Source: Streptacidiphilus sp. ASG 303 (lineage in GTDB: Bacteria > Actinomycetota > Actinomycetes > Streptomycetales > Streptomycetaceae). From it: a DNA stretch of 64,000 bases. The position numbers were made by a program, and so were the translations under genes. The DNA is taken from assembly GCF_020991365.1 (NCBI RefSeq), contig NZ_JAJLRA010000003.1:248001-312000 (forward strand), written 5' to 3'. Below, piece by piece: positions 29,827 to 44,986 of the stretch. The stretch's first letter is position 1. Each line of letters starts with the position of its first letter. The notes beneath the pieces were generated by a model. It was given only the letters and a program-made list of their open reading frames with translations. It searched no databases and was not told the DNA's origin.

Positions 29827-31187
29827 GGCAGCTCCATGGTCACGGTGGTCGGGCCGCCCGGCGGGCTGCTCAGGGCGAGGACTCCGTCGAAGGTACCGAG
29901 CCGGCGCCCGATCCCGCGCAGCCCGCTGCCGCGCGCCGGGTCGGCGCCGCCGCGCCCGTCGTCGGTCACGGTGATCCGCAGGGACCCGGCGCGGTGGAGC
30001 AGGTCCACCCAGACCTGGCGGGCGCCGGAGTGCTTGGCCGCGTTGGCCAGCAGCTCGCAGACGCAGAAGTAGGCGGCGGCCTCCACCGGGGCCGGCGGGC
30101 GCTCCGGCAGGTCCGCGCAGACCTCCACGGGCAGCGGGCTGTCCAGCGCCAGGGCGCGGACGGCGTCGGCGAGGCCGCGCTCGGCCAGGACCGGCGGGTG
30201 GATGCCCCGCACCAGGTCCCGCAGCTCCTGCAGGGCCTTGTGGGACGCCTGCCGGGCGTCGGCGAGCAGGGCGCGGGCGGCGGGCGCGTCGGTGTCCATC
30301 AGGTGCTCGATGGTGCCCAGCGTCATGCCGATGGCCACCAGGCGGGCCTGGGCGCCGTCGTGCAGGTCGCGCTCGATGCGCCGCAGCTCGGCGGCCTGGT
30401 CGCCGACGGCGTCGGCACGGCTGGCGGTGAGGTGCTGCACCCGCTCGGCGAGCTCCGCGCGGGTGGCGCCGTCCTCGGGGTCGAGGAAGTGCCGCATCCA
30501 GCGGGTGTGCAGGCGCAGCGCGTACGGGGCCAGCACCAGGCCCGCGGCCGCGGCGGCCAGGCCCAGGAGCAGGGCCTGGGCGATCCCCGGCTTCTCGAAG
30601 GGGTAGCTGTCCAGGAGGTTCACGAAGGCCAGTCCGGTGACCGGGACGCCCGCCGCGAACAGGCCGGCGGCCACCCCGGCGGTCAGTCCGGCGGCCACCG
30701 GGTTGGCGAGCAGCCACGCCTGGTCGCGCCAGGTGCCCGGGTCGCGCAGCGCCCGGTGGACGTGCCGGGAGACCTGCGCGGTCCAGCGGCGGCGGTGGTA
30801 GGCGTGGCCGCTCCACCAGTGGCCGCGGTCGCCCTGCTCCAGCGGGGGCAGCGGGTCGTAGGACTCGGGGAGGCGGACGCCGAACCACTGCGCGGCCTGC
30901 CGCCGGGACCACCGGGCGTTGCGCCGGCCGAGGCCGAAGGCGGCGGCCGCCAGGGCGCAGCCTCCGGCCGCGAGGTACGGCAGGACGGTGAGGCGGCCCA
31001 CGACGCCCTGGACGGCGAACGCCAGCAGGACGGCGAGGACCGCCAGCAGGACCGCCGGTCCGAGGAACGCCCGGAGGCAGAGCAGGGCGCACCGCCACAG
31101 CGCCGTCAGCCGCTCCGCCGTCCACACCCGGACCCGCTCCAGCTCGGCCCTCGGGCCCTCCCCCGCCACCGGCTCCCCCACGCTCAT
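29778..31187 (-). CDS. HisKA_3-type sensor histidine kinase
   Basis: A 469-residue membrane kinase, partner of the overlapping response regulator. Hydrophobic helices lie near 40-62, 65-87, 160-190 and 200-225. Cytosolic loops include a Trp/His-rich segment (RGHWWSGHAYHRRRW, 121-135). The dimerisation/phosphorylation motif is RRIERDLHDGAQARL with His276. The ATPase N box is LLANAAKHSG (Asn382), and the G box begins TDDGRGG (408-414). There is no large extracellular sensor domain, so it may sense membrane stress, as LiaS-like kinases do. ATG 31187 with GGGGAG upstream. Confidence 0.94.
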   Translation of the reverse strand: MSVGEPVAGEGPRAELERVRVWTAERLTALWRCALLCLRAFLGPAVLLAVLAVLLAFAVQGVVGRLTVLPYLAAGGCALAAAAFGLGRRNARWSRRQAAQWFGVRLPESYDPLPPLEQGDRGHWWSGHAYHRRRWTAQVSRHVHRALRDPGTWRDQAWLLANPVAAGLTAGVAAGLFAAGVPVTGLAFVNLLDSYPFEKPGIAQALLLGLAAAAAGLVLAPYALRLHTRWMRHFLDPEDGATRAELAERVQHLTASRADAVGDQAAELRRIERDLHDGAQARLVAIGMTLGTIEHLMDTDAPAARALLADARQASHKALQELRDLVRGIHPPVLAERGLADAVRALALDSPLPVEVCADLPERPPAPVEAAAYFCVCELLANAAKHSGARQVWVDLLHRAGSLRITVTDDGRGGADPARGSGLRGIGRRLGTFDGVLALSSPPGGPTTVTMELPCASSSPRTSTSSGKA

Positions 31188-31357
31188 GCACCGCTCCCCG
31201 TCCGTACGCCCGTCCCTGCCGCTGTCGCACGCCAGTCTGCCGCGCCCGCCCCCGCCGGGTCACTGGCCCTGGGACCCCTCGGCGGGGGTGGTGCCAGCAC
31301 CACCCCCGCCGGTGCGGCCGCCGCCGGGAAGCGGCACTCCGGCGGCCTCGCCAGGCC

Positions 31358-31363
31358 TAGGGT
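31358..31363 (+). promoter_or_regulatory. -10-like element just before the helicase-C gene
   Basis: TAGGGT followed by exactly 6 bases and then the ATG at 31370. No ribosome binding site is seen. This spacing places transcription start at or next to the start codon (leaderless mRNA). No clear -35. Confidence 0.45.
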
Positions 31364-31369
31364 CGTGCC

Positions 31370-33709
31370 ATGCACAGAAGCGCCGCCGCCCTCACGTCCT
31401 GGCTCGCCGACCGCACTCCCGACCAGCTCACCGTCCTGCTGCGGGAGCGTGGACTGCCCGCGGCGGCCGCGTACGAGCCGCAGGCGCTCGGCAGCCTCCG
31501 GGGGCTCGCCGCCCACCTGCTAGGCGACCACTCCACGGCCGCGGCCCTCGGCCTGCTCACCCTGCCGGAGCTGCAGGTGCTCACGGCCGCGGCGGGGCTG
31601 GCCGACCGGCGGTACGGGCCGTGGGACGCGAGCGGCACCGACCCCGCGGAGCGGGCCGTCCCCCGTGCCGCACTGCTGGACGCCCTGGCCCGGGACAGGC
31701 CCTCCCGGCAGGCCGCGGAGGAGTGCCTCGACCGCCTGGCGGCGCGGGCGCTCGTCCTGCCGCCGCACGGCGCCGACGTGGCGGTGCCCGCGCTGGTGCA
31801 CCGCCGGTCCGCGCGGCTGCGGGGACTCGGCAGGCCGGCCGCCGCCCTGCTGGGCGATGCCTTCAACGCGGGCGAGATCCACGCGATCGCGGCCGAACTG
31901 GGGCTGCCGAAGGCCCGCAACCGGGACGAGGCGCAGCGGGCGGTCGCGGCGGTGCTCGGCGACCGGACGGCGGTGCGGGCGCTCGTCTCCGAGGCGCCGC
32001 AGGAGGCGCTGGACCTGCTGGAGCGGCTGGTGCCCGGGCCGCCGGCGCTGCTGACCCGCTGCTTCACGGCGCAGTACGGCTACTACGTCGCGGGCCGCAC
32101 GAAGTTCGCGTTCCGGCCCGGCGGGTCCGGCGACCCGGGCACGGACTGGCTGGCGGCACGGGGCATGGTGGTCCCCGTCGGCACCGACCTGGTGGAGCTG
32201 GTGCGCGAGGTCGCCGAGGCGCTGCGCGAGGACGGGGACGCCTGGACGTTCGACGCCCTTCCGCCCCGGGCGGCCGGGCTGGTGCCGCTGCCCGCGCGGG
32301 CCGCGGACGAGGCACAGGCCGCCGCAGCCGCGGCGGCCGCCCGGGCGGAGCTGCTCCTGCGGGCGGTGGCGGAGCAGCCGCCCTCGCTACGGAAGGCGGG
32401 CGGGATCGCGGTGCGGGACACCCGGCGGCTGGCGAAGGCGGCCGGCGTCCCCGAGGAGCAGGCGAGGCTGTGGCTGGACCTGGCGGCCAACGCCGACCTG
32501 CTGGCCCCCGTGGAGGAGGAGCCGCCGCCGAGGACCCGCGGCCGCCGGTCCGCGCCGCCGCCGCAGCCTGCGGCCCGGCTGCTGCCGACCGCGCGGTACG
32601 ACGCGTGGCTGGCGGAGCCGCCCGCCGGGCGGCTGCTGCCGCTGCTGGCGACCTGGGCGGTGGTGCCGGAGGTCTTCACCCACTGGCCGGAGGAGGACGG
32701 TACCCCGGTGGCGCTGTTCGGCCCGCAGGACCCGGGCGCGGTGACCGTGCGCAGGGTGCTGCTGGACGCCCTGGCCGACCTCCCCGGCGGCCGCGGACTG
32801 GGACCGGCGGGGGCGGACTCCCTGCGGGACGCGGTGGCGTGGCGGCGACCGCTGGAGTTCGCCGGGGCCTTCCCGGAGGAGCGGGCGCGGGCGACCCTCG
32901 CCGAGGCGGAGCTGCTGGGCGTGGTCGCCCACGGGGCGCTCACCCCGGTCGGGCACGCCGTGCGCGGGCTGCTGGACTCCGGCGCGGACCGGTGGTTCCC
33001 CGCCGTCCCCGGTGCCGGGCCCCGGCTGGACTCGGAGCCGGCGGTCGACGCCGCGGTGCGGCGGCTCTCCGGGGCGCTCGCGGAGCTGCTGCCCACGCCG
33101 CAGACCACGGCGCGCTTCCAGGCGGACCTGACGGCCGTCGTTGCGGGGGCCGCCTCCCCCGAGCTGACCGACCTGCTCTCCTCCTGCGCGGTCCGCGAGT
33201 CGGAGGGCCACGCCATGGTGTGGCGGATCAGCGCCGCCTCGGTGCGCCGTGCCCTGGACGGCGGCCTCGACGCGGCCGACCTGCTGGAGCGGCTCGCGGC
33301 GGCCTCCGCCGACGGGCGGGCGCTGCCGCAGCCGCTGGAGTACCTGGTCAAGGACGCCGCCCGCACCCACGGCCGGATGCGGGTGGTCCGCTCCGCCTGC
33401 TGCGTCCGGTCCGACGACGAAGCGCTGGTGCTGGAGCTGTCCCGCTCCCGCGTCCTCGCGAGGCTGGGCCTGCGCCGGATCGCCCCGACCGTTCTGGTCA
33501 GCGCCGCCGAGCCGGACGCCGCACTGGCCGCCCTGCGGGCCGCCGGGTACGCCCCGGTGCTGGAGGCGGCGTCGGGCACCACCGTGGTGGAGCGGGTGCC
33601 CGGGCAACGCGCCCCCTCCACCATGCCGCCGCTCTCCCGCGCGGTGCGGCGCGGCGGCCCCGGCCCGCACAGCGCCGAGGCCCTGGCGGCGAAGCTGCTG
33701 GGCCGCTGA
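31370..33709 (+). CDS. Helicase-C-like DNA-binding protein
   Basis: A 779-residue protein that resembles the actinobacterial 'helicase C-terminal domain' family (Helicase_C_3, related to the N-terminal part of XPB/Ssl2). The N-terminal half has repeated winged-helix-like segments (LTSWLADRTPDQLTVLLRER, LPELQVLTAAAGLADRRYG, GLPKARNRDEAQRAVAAVLG). The C-terminal region has FQADLTAVVAGAASPEL and an RISAASVRRALDGGLDAADL LERL block, then KDAARTHGRMRVV, which are the family hallmarks. No Walker A motif is present, so it is not itself an ATPase. Likely a DNA repair or nucleic-acid accessory factor; role unproven. Confidence 0.85.
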   Translation: MHRSAAALTSWLADRTPDQLTVLLRERGLPAAAAYEPQALGSLRGLAAHLLGDHSTAAALGLLTLPELQVLTAAAGLADRRYGPWDASGTDPAERAVPRAALLDALARDRPSRQAAEECLDRLAARALVLPPHGADVAVPALVHRRSARLRGLGRPAAALLGDAFNAGEIHAIAAELGLPKARNRDEAQRAVAAVLGDRTAVRALVSEAPQEALDLLERLVPGPPALLTRCFTAQYGYYVAGRTKFAFRPGGSGDPGTDWLAARGMVVPVGTDLVELVREVAEALREDGDAWTFDALPPRAAGLVPLPARAADEAQAAAAAAAARAELLLRAVAEQPPSLRKAGGIAVRDTRRLAKAAGVPEEQARLWLDLAANADLLAPVEEEPPPRTRGRRSAPPPQPAARLLPTARYDAWLAEPPAGRLLPLLATWAVVPEVFTHWPEEDGTPVALFGPQDPGAVTVRRVLLDALADLPGGRGLGPAGADSLRDAVAWRRPLEFAGAFPEERARATLAEAELLGVVAHGALTPVGHAVRGLLDSGADRWFPAVPGAGPRLDSEPAVDAAVRRLSGALAELLPTPQTTARFQADLTAVVAGAASPELTDLLSSCAVRESEGHAMVWRISAASVRRALDGGLDAADLLERLAAASADGRALPQPLEYLVKDAARTHGRMRVVRSACCVRSDDEALVLELSRSRVLARLGLRRIAPTVLVSAAEPDAALAALRAAGYAPVLEAASGTTVVERVPGQRAPSTMPPLSRAVRRGGPGPHSAEALAAKLLGR

Positions 33710-33757
33710 GACCGGGAGGCCGGGTGCTCCGGCGGGCGGACGGGCCGGTGCTCGGGG

Positions 33758-33958
33758 TCACCGACCGGCCAGTCTCCGCAGCAGCTCCCCGTCCTCCGCC
33801 GTGATCCGGTCCAGTGCCTCGGTGAAGCGCTCGGGCCGCCGGGCCGGGTGGCGGGGGACGGCCTCGGCGGCGGCCTCCTCCCCGGAGCGCCGTTCCGGGG
33901 CCGCCCGCTCGATGGGGAGCCTGTCGTCGGCCTCATCGGGCCGGGGGGTCGTCTCCAT
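33758..33958 (-). CDS. Small charged hypothetical protein
   Basis: A 66-residue frame, METTPRPDEADDRLPIERAA onwards, rich in Arg, Glu and Ala, ending ALDRITAEDGELLRRLAGR. Most codons end in G or C, as in genuine genes here. It has no classical ribosome binding site, but CATCAT lies 6 bases before the ATG, so it might be leaderless. A longer frame (to 34018) adds a basic stretch I do not believe. No recognised domain; it could be a small helical regulator. It converges on the helicase-C gene. Confidence 0.5.
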   Translation of the reverse strand: METTPRPDEADDRLPIERAAPERRSGEEAAAEAVPRHPARRPERFTEALDRITAEDGELLRRLAGR

Positions 33959-34021
33959 GACCCGATGATGGCGCCCGCGACCGCGCGGTGCCACACGGTG
34001 CCGGTGAGGTCCCCGCACATG

Positions 34022-34065
34022 CCGCGAGGGCGGCCGCCCCCTCTCGGGAGCGGCCGCCCTCGCGG
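34022..34065 (-). terminator. Terminator after rpoC
   Basis: A perfect 16-bp stem (34022-34037 with 34050-34065, 12-base loop), 22 bases after the rpoC stop. No T-tract. It lies between rpoC and the 66-residue gene. Confidence 0.65.
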
Positions 34066-34087
34066 TCGTGCGGTGCTGTCGGGCGAC

Positions 34088-37981
<3,894 letters not shown>

Positions 37982-38044
37982 TTTTCGTCAAGCCCTCTTT
38001 CAGGGGTCGAGTCTTTCGTCTGGTCTGATGGGGGCCTTGGGGGT

Positions 38045-38074
38045 GGCGGGGCCTCGCCGGGGCGGGGCCCCGCC
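38045..38074 (-). terminator. Hairpin between rpoB and rpoC
   Basis: A 9-bp perfect stem (38045-38053 with 38066-38074, 12-base loop), 8 bases after the rpoB stop. Probably a modest attenuator or RNA stabiliser, since rpoB and rpoC are expected to be co-transcribed. Confidence 0.4.
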
Positions 38075-38082
38075 GACCTCCG

Positions 38083-41559
<3,477 letters not shown>

Positions 41560-41981
41560 GAGGGGGTCCTTCCGAGGGCTCGGACTCACTACGCGCGTAC
41601 CGGGCCCGACCTTCCCAGGACCGGCCCCCGACCTCGCGGACCCCTCACCACCAGGAGGTTTCTCCTGGTCGGGAAGAGTTTCGGTCGGGATGCCACCCCT
41701 GTTCAGGGCAGTGCGAACTCCGGGCGACGAGTCACGGAGCAGCTAACAGGCAGCGCAAAGGGACAGTGTAGCCGTTCGGCACACTGCTGTCCAGCTCTGA
41801 TCCGGAGGCCGAATCGGAGACTCCCTCCCTCGTGCCGACCGCCCCCGTCGGGGCGGTCTGCAGGGCGGTTCCTGCCTGTCGTACGGCCCCTCGGAAAGGC
41901 CGTACATCTCACGCCGTGTTCACTTCCCGTCACGGGCCCGGTTCATGCACGCCGGACCGGACGGAGTGACCGCGCGTCCTG
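41560..41981 (-). promoter_or_regulatory. Structured leader of rpoBC
   Basis: About 420 bases from the candidate promoter to rpoB with no gene. Four hairpins are visible in order of transcription: 41881-41905 (8-bp perfect stem), 41837-41858 (9-bp perfect stem), 41764-41786 (6 + 3 bp) and 41650-41669 (8-bp perfect stem, 4-base loop). Such a chain may serve attenuation or mRNA stability; no known leader family was identified by eye. Confidence 0.5.
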
Positions 41982-42010
41982 AGAATCGCGCGCGGCGTGC
42001 GGTTCGTCAA
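41982..42010 (-). promoter_or_regulatory. Candidate promoter of rpoBC
   Basis: TTGACG (42005-42010), 17-base spacer, GATTCT (41982-41987), minus strand. The -35 is good; the -10 is a half match. Confidence 0.4.
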
Positions 42011-42410
42011 GGGCCGGACGCTGCGGGGATCGCCGCGGGCGCCGGTCGGCGGTGCCCCCGTGCCGACGGAGAACCCGTGGTGGGGGCGGTGCGGCCGTGA
42101 CTGCGCTCACCATACCGGGCGGCACCGACGGAGGCGGGGACGGCGGGCCGGGGCACCGGGACGGAACCGGGACGGGGCCGCCCCCCGGTGGCCGCCGGGG
42201 GCGCACGGGGCGTGGGGCGGGCCCGGAGGGCGGGAGGGGCCGGGAGGGGCGCGGCGGTCCGGGAAGGGGCCCGCCGCGGGCCGTCAGGGCCGCAGGAGGG
42301 CCCGCGGGGCCGGGCGGCGGGGAAAAGCAGGGCCCGCGCCCCCGGGGCGCCGGAGGGCGGCGGTGCGGGGCGGCGGGAGCGGGCGGGCCGGCGGGGCCGG
42401 GCACAGGGGC
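42011..42410. other. GC-rich gene-free stretch between rplL and rpoB
   Basis: Purine-rich G-runs on the plus strand from about 42120 on. The open frames here are biased shadows (Gly/Arg or Pro/Ala runs) without family features. I see no gene. Confidence 0.5.
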
Positions 42411-42470
42411 GGCCGGGGCACGCAGAAGGCCGGGGCACGCAGAAGGCCGGGGCACGCAGAAGGCCGGGGC
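42411..42470. repeat. 17-bp tandem repeat between rplL and rpoB
   Basis: Three perfect copies of GGCCGGGGCACGCAGAA (42411-42427, 42428-42444, 42445-42461) followed by a partial fourth. It ends where the rplL terminator stem starts. Non-coding by position. Confidence 0.9.
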
Positions 42471-42497
42471 GGCCACCCCGGAGGGTGGCCGCCCCGG
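42464..42497 (-). terminator. Terminator after rplJ-rplL
   Basis: A perfect 15-bp stem with loop CGGA (42464-42478 with 42483-42497), 52 bases after the rplL stop. A second 7-bp hairpin lies closer to the gene (42517-42533). Together they separate rplJL from rpoBC. Confidence 0.75.
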
Positions 42498-42549
42498 CCC
42501 GCCCCGCGAGGGGGCTGCAGTCCGCGGGACTGCGGTCAGGAGACCGAGG

Positions 42550-42933
42550 TCACTTGACGGTGACCTTGGCGCCGGCGCCCTCGAGGGCGGCCTTCGCCTT
42601 CTCGGCGTCCTCCTTCTTGACCTTCTCCAGGACCGGCTTCGGGGTGCCGTCGACCAGGTCCTTGGCCTCCTTCAGGCCGAGGGAGGTCAGGGCGCGGACC
42701 TCCTTGATGACCTGGATCTTCTTGTCACCGGCGGACTCGAGGATGACGTCGAACTCGTCCTGCTCCTCGACGGCCTCGGCGGCGGCGGCCGGACCGGCGA
42801 CACCGGCGACGGCGACCGGGGCGGCAGCCTCGACGTCGAACTTCTCCTCGAAGGCCTTCACGAACTCGGAGAGCTCGATGAGGGTCATCTCGCCGAAGAC
42901 CTCGAGCAGCTCGTCCTGCGACAGCTTCGCCAT
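42550..42933 (-). CDS. rplL: 50S ribosomal protein L7/L12
   Basis: The flexible stalk protein that recruits translation factors. The 127-residue product has an N-terminal dimer domain ([20 protein letters not shown]), an Ala/Val-rich hinge ([20 protein letters not shown]) and the C-terminal domain ([31 protein letters not shown]). 87 bases after rplJ. Confidence 0.98.
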   Translation of the reverse strand: MAKLSQDELLEVFGEMTLIELSEFVKAFEEKFDVEAAAPVAVAGVAGPAAAAEAVEEQDEFDVILESAGDKKIQVIKEVRALTSLGLKEAKDLVDGTPKPVLEKVKKEDAEKAKAALEGAGAKVTVK

Positions 42934-43020
42934 GATTGGCGTCCTTCCACTAATTCGGCTGGTGCCGGATGTACATAACGGCGGGCGTACGGGCCCGCTG
43001 CGAGGGCGTGAGCCCGCCGA

Positions 43021-43584
43021 TTACTCGGCGGCCTCCTCCTCGGCGGCGGGAGCCGGCGTACCGGCACCGCCCTGCTCGACCTTGCTGCGAAGGGCGTCCG
43101 CGGTGCGGACGAACTTCGAGAGCGGGGCCTGGAAGGTCGCCGCGGCCTTGGCCATGGACGCCTTCATGCCACCGGCAAGCTTGGCGAGCAGCACCTCGCG
43201 GGACTCGAGGTCCGCGAGCTTCTTGATCTCATCGGCGGACAGCGCCTTGCCGTCAAGGACACCGCCCTTGATGATGAGAGCGGGGTTCTCCTTGGCGAAG
43301 TCACGCAGACCCTTCGCCGACTCCACCGGGTCACCGGTGACGAAGGCGACAGCCGTCGGACCCGCGAACAGGTCGTCCAGCTCGGTGATCCCGGCCTCGT
43401 TGGCAGCGATCTTGGTCAGCGTGTTCTTCACCACGGCGTACTGGGCGTTCGCGCCCAGCGAGCGGCGCAGCGTCTTGAGCTGCCCCACGGTCAGACCGCG
43501 GTACTCGGTCAGCACGGCCGCGTTGGAGGTGCGGAACTTGTCCGTCAGCTCCGCGACGTCGGCAGCCTTGTCGGGCCTCGCCAT
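43021..43584 (-). CDS. rplJ: 50S ribosomal protein L10
   Basis: L10 anchors the L7/L12 dimers at the stalk base, and the L10-L7/L12 complex represses its own mRNA through a leader. The 187-residue product begins [20 protein letters not shown], has [19 protein letters not shown] and the KNTLTKIA segment, and ends in an acidic Ala/Glu tail. ATG at 43584 with GGAGG upstream. It has a 265-base leader with an attenuator-like hairpin. Confidence 0.97.
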   Translation of the reverse strand: MARPDKAADVAELTDKFRTSNAAVLTEYRGLTVGQLKTLRRSLGANAQYAVVKNTLTKIAANEAGITELDDLFAGPTAVAFVTGDPVESAKGLRDFAKENPALIIKGGVLDGKALSADEIKKLADLESREVLLAKLAGGMKASMAKAAATFQAPLSKFVRTADALRSKVEQGGAGTPAPAAEEEAAE

Positions 43585-43682
43585 AGGCTTACGCCTCCTT
43601 CCGTGATGTCGATGCTCGGCCGACCGTTCGGGAGTCGACCTGGTGCGCCGGTTCCGCGGGAAGGGGGCTGGGAGAACGAGAA

Positions 43683-43711
43683 GAGCCCCGGCGCGCAGGC
43701 GCACGGGGCTC
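43683..43711 (-). terminator. Attenuator-like hairpin in the rplJ leader
   Basis: An 8-bp stem (43683-43690 with 43704-43711) extended by a 4-bp inner stem (one bulged base). On the minus strand it is followed by TTCTCGTTCTC, a T-rich tail. It lies about 100 bases upstream of rplJ inside the leader, as expected of a transcription attenuator. Confidence 0.6.
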
Positions 43712-43849
43712 GCATGACCTCGACGGCCCCGCGGGGCCGGAGATCGAACTCCAATCGCACCTGCGCGGGCCGTCTGCACTTCGTTCGCAGATCCTTCGGC
43801 CGTCGTGCGGTCCTTGCGGGCGCACGCCGACAACCAGCGGTCTTTGGCA
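43712..43849 (-). ncRNA. Ribosomal protein L10 leader (putative)
   Basis: The 5' half of the rplJ leader, from just after the promoter to the attenuator. It contains the segment CCAAAGACCGCTGGTTGTCG and a self-complementary CGGCCCCGCGGGGCCG stem (43724-43739). L10 leaders bind the L10-L7/L12 complex. The assignment rests on position and general layout; a covariance-model search (Rfam L10 leader) would decide it. Confidence 0.55.
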
Positions 43850-43855
43850 ACGCCC

Positions 43856-43885
43856 ACAGTAGGCGACGGGGGCGGCCCCGGGCAA
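43856..43885 (-). promoter_or_regulatory. Candidate promoter of rplJ-rplL
   Basis: TTGCCC (43880-43885), 18-base spacer, TACTGT (43856-43861), minus strand. The -35 lies at the loop of the terminator of the preceding lipoprotein gene. The predicted transcript begins near the L10 leader. Confidence 0.5.
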
Positions 43886-43910
43886 ATCGCCTCCCGGGGC
43901 CGCCCCCGTC
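43865..43910 (-). terminator. Terminator after the first lipoprotein gene
   Basis: A perfect 18-bp stem (43865-43882 with 43893-43910, 10-base loop), 49 bases after the lipoprotein stop. It overlaps the rplJ promoter. Confidence 0.7.
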
Positions 43911-43959
43911 ACGCCGGTGGGCGGGCCGACCGCTGCTCAGGACCGCTTCCCGCGACCGC

Positions 43960-44820
43960 TCAGGCCTGCTTCTTGATCTTCTTCAGCAGGCCGGCGAGGT
44001 CCGCGGTGTCGGACGCGGGCGGGACGGCGACGTCCAGCGGCGCCCCGTAGTCGGAGAAGTCGGCCTTCACCGTGATGGTGCCGCGCTTGGTCGGCATCGA
44101 CTGGTTGATCCGGACCGGCAGCCGCTTCGCGTCCACCCAGACGTCGATGGTGGTCCGCTCGATGCCCGCCGCGGCGAGGGCCTTGAGCTGCTGCTGCCGC
44201 TGGGCCGCGGTCATCCCGGTGCGGGCGGCGACGAGCTTCTGCGCCGCGACCGTGCCGGAGAGGTGGGTGGTCTCGGCGCCGGCGATGGTCTCCTTGCCGA
44301 CCTCCTTGAGGCCCCCGGCGTCGGTGAGCGCCCGCGCGGACGCGGAGGGGTCCTGGTAGAGCTGGCCGTCGGAGCCCGCGCCCGCCGCCCCGGCCAGGGC
44401 CGACATGTCGAACTTCATCCAGTGCTTGCCGCCGAAGCGGGAGATCGCGGGCCCGTGCAGCTCGTAGTAGATCACCGGGCCCTTGCCGAGGGCGTGCACC
44501 GAGCCGTCGGGGTCCAGGCCCTTCAGGGCGTCGTTGCCCGAGTACTGGATGTCCATCCCGGCCTTGGAGCCCCAGCCCATGACGCCGTCGGCGGTCACCG
44601 CGCCCGCCATGCCCGGCATCCTCATGGTCATGGAGACGCGGGCGGTGCCGGCGCTGCCGGCGTTGCGGCCGGCCAGGTCCAGCAGGGCGGCCGGGGCCAG
44701 CTGCGCGGCCTTCTGCGTCGTCTTCTCCGCGACGGTGGAGCACGCCGCGGTGGCGGCCAGCGCGGCGACCGCGAGGCCGGCGGCTATCGGACGGACGTGC
44801 TTCGGACGGATGTGCTTCAA
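43960..44820 (-). CDS. LppX/LprG-like lipoprotein
   Basis: A secreted lipoprotein of 286 residues. It starts at TTG 44820, six bases after AGGGGGA. The N-terminus is basic (MKHIRPKHVRP) followed by a hydrophobic core and a lipobox ending TAAC with Cys27 as the likely lipidated residue. The mature part has an LppX/LprG-type half-barrel pattern (ARVSMTMRMPGMAGAVTADG, KFDMSALAG, IDVWVDAKRLPVRINQ, ADFSDYGAPLDVAVPPASDT). In mycobacteria this fold carries lipids; here a lipid-binding or cell-wall role is inferred. A similar gene lies upstream. Confidence 0.82.
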   Translation of the reverse strand: MKHIRPKHVRPIAAGLAVAALAATAACSTVAEKTTQKAAQLAPAALLDLAGRNAGSAGTARVSMTMRMPGMAGAVTADGVMGWGSKAGMDIQYSGNDALKGLDPDGSVHALGKGPVIYYELHGPAISRFGGKHWMKFDMSALAGAAGAGSDGQLYQDPSASARALTDAGGLKEVGKETIAGAETTHLSGTVAAQKLVAARTGMTAAQRQQQLKALAAAGIERTTIDVWVDAKRLPVRINQSMPTKRGTITVKADFSDYGAPLDVAVPPASDTADLAGLLKKIKKQA

Positions 44821-44986
44821 AGGGATCCCCCTGGGTCTGCCTGCTCGGCTGCTGCTCGTCGGGTCGCTGTCTGTCCGCCGCCGTCCGCCGTCCGCCGGCA
44901 GGGCCGCCGGTCCGGCGGACCGGCCGCACGGGCTCCTGCCCGCCGTGGCCGTTCGGCCACCCGTCCTTTCAGGACACGCTCCGGGC

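Noticed and set aside
42411-42470. The 17-bp repeat as a possible CRISPR array
   Set aside because: The copies are directly adjacent without spacers, and there are no cas genes in the window.
42188-43606. Frames crossing the rplL/rplJ region on the plus strand (up to 472 residues)
   Set aside because: They start in GC-rich, repeat-containing non-coding DNA and then run antisense to L7/L12 and L10. No family features.
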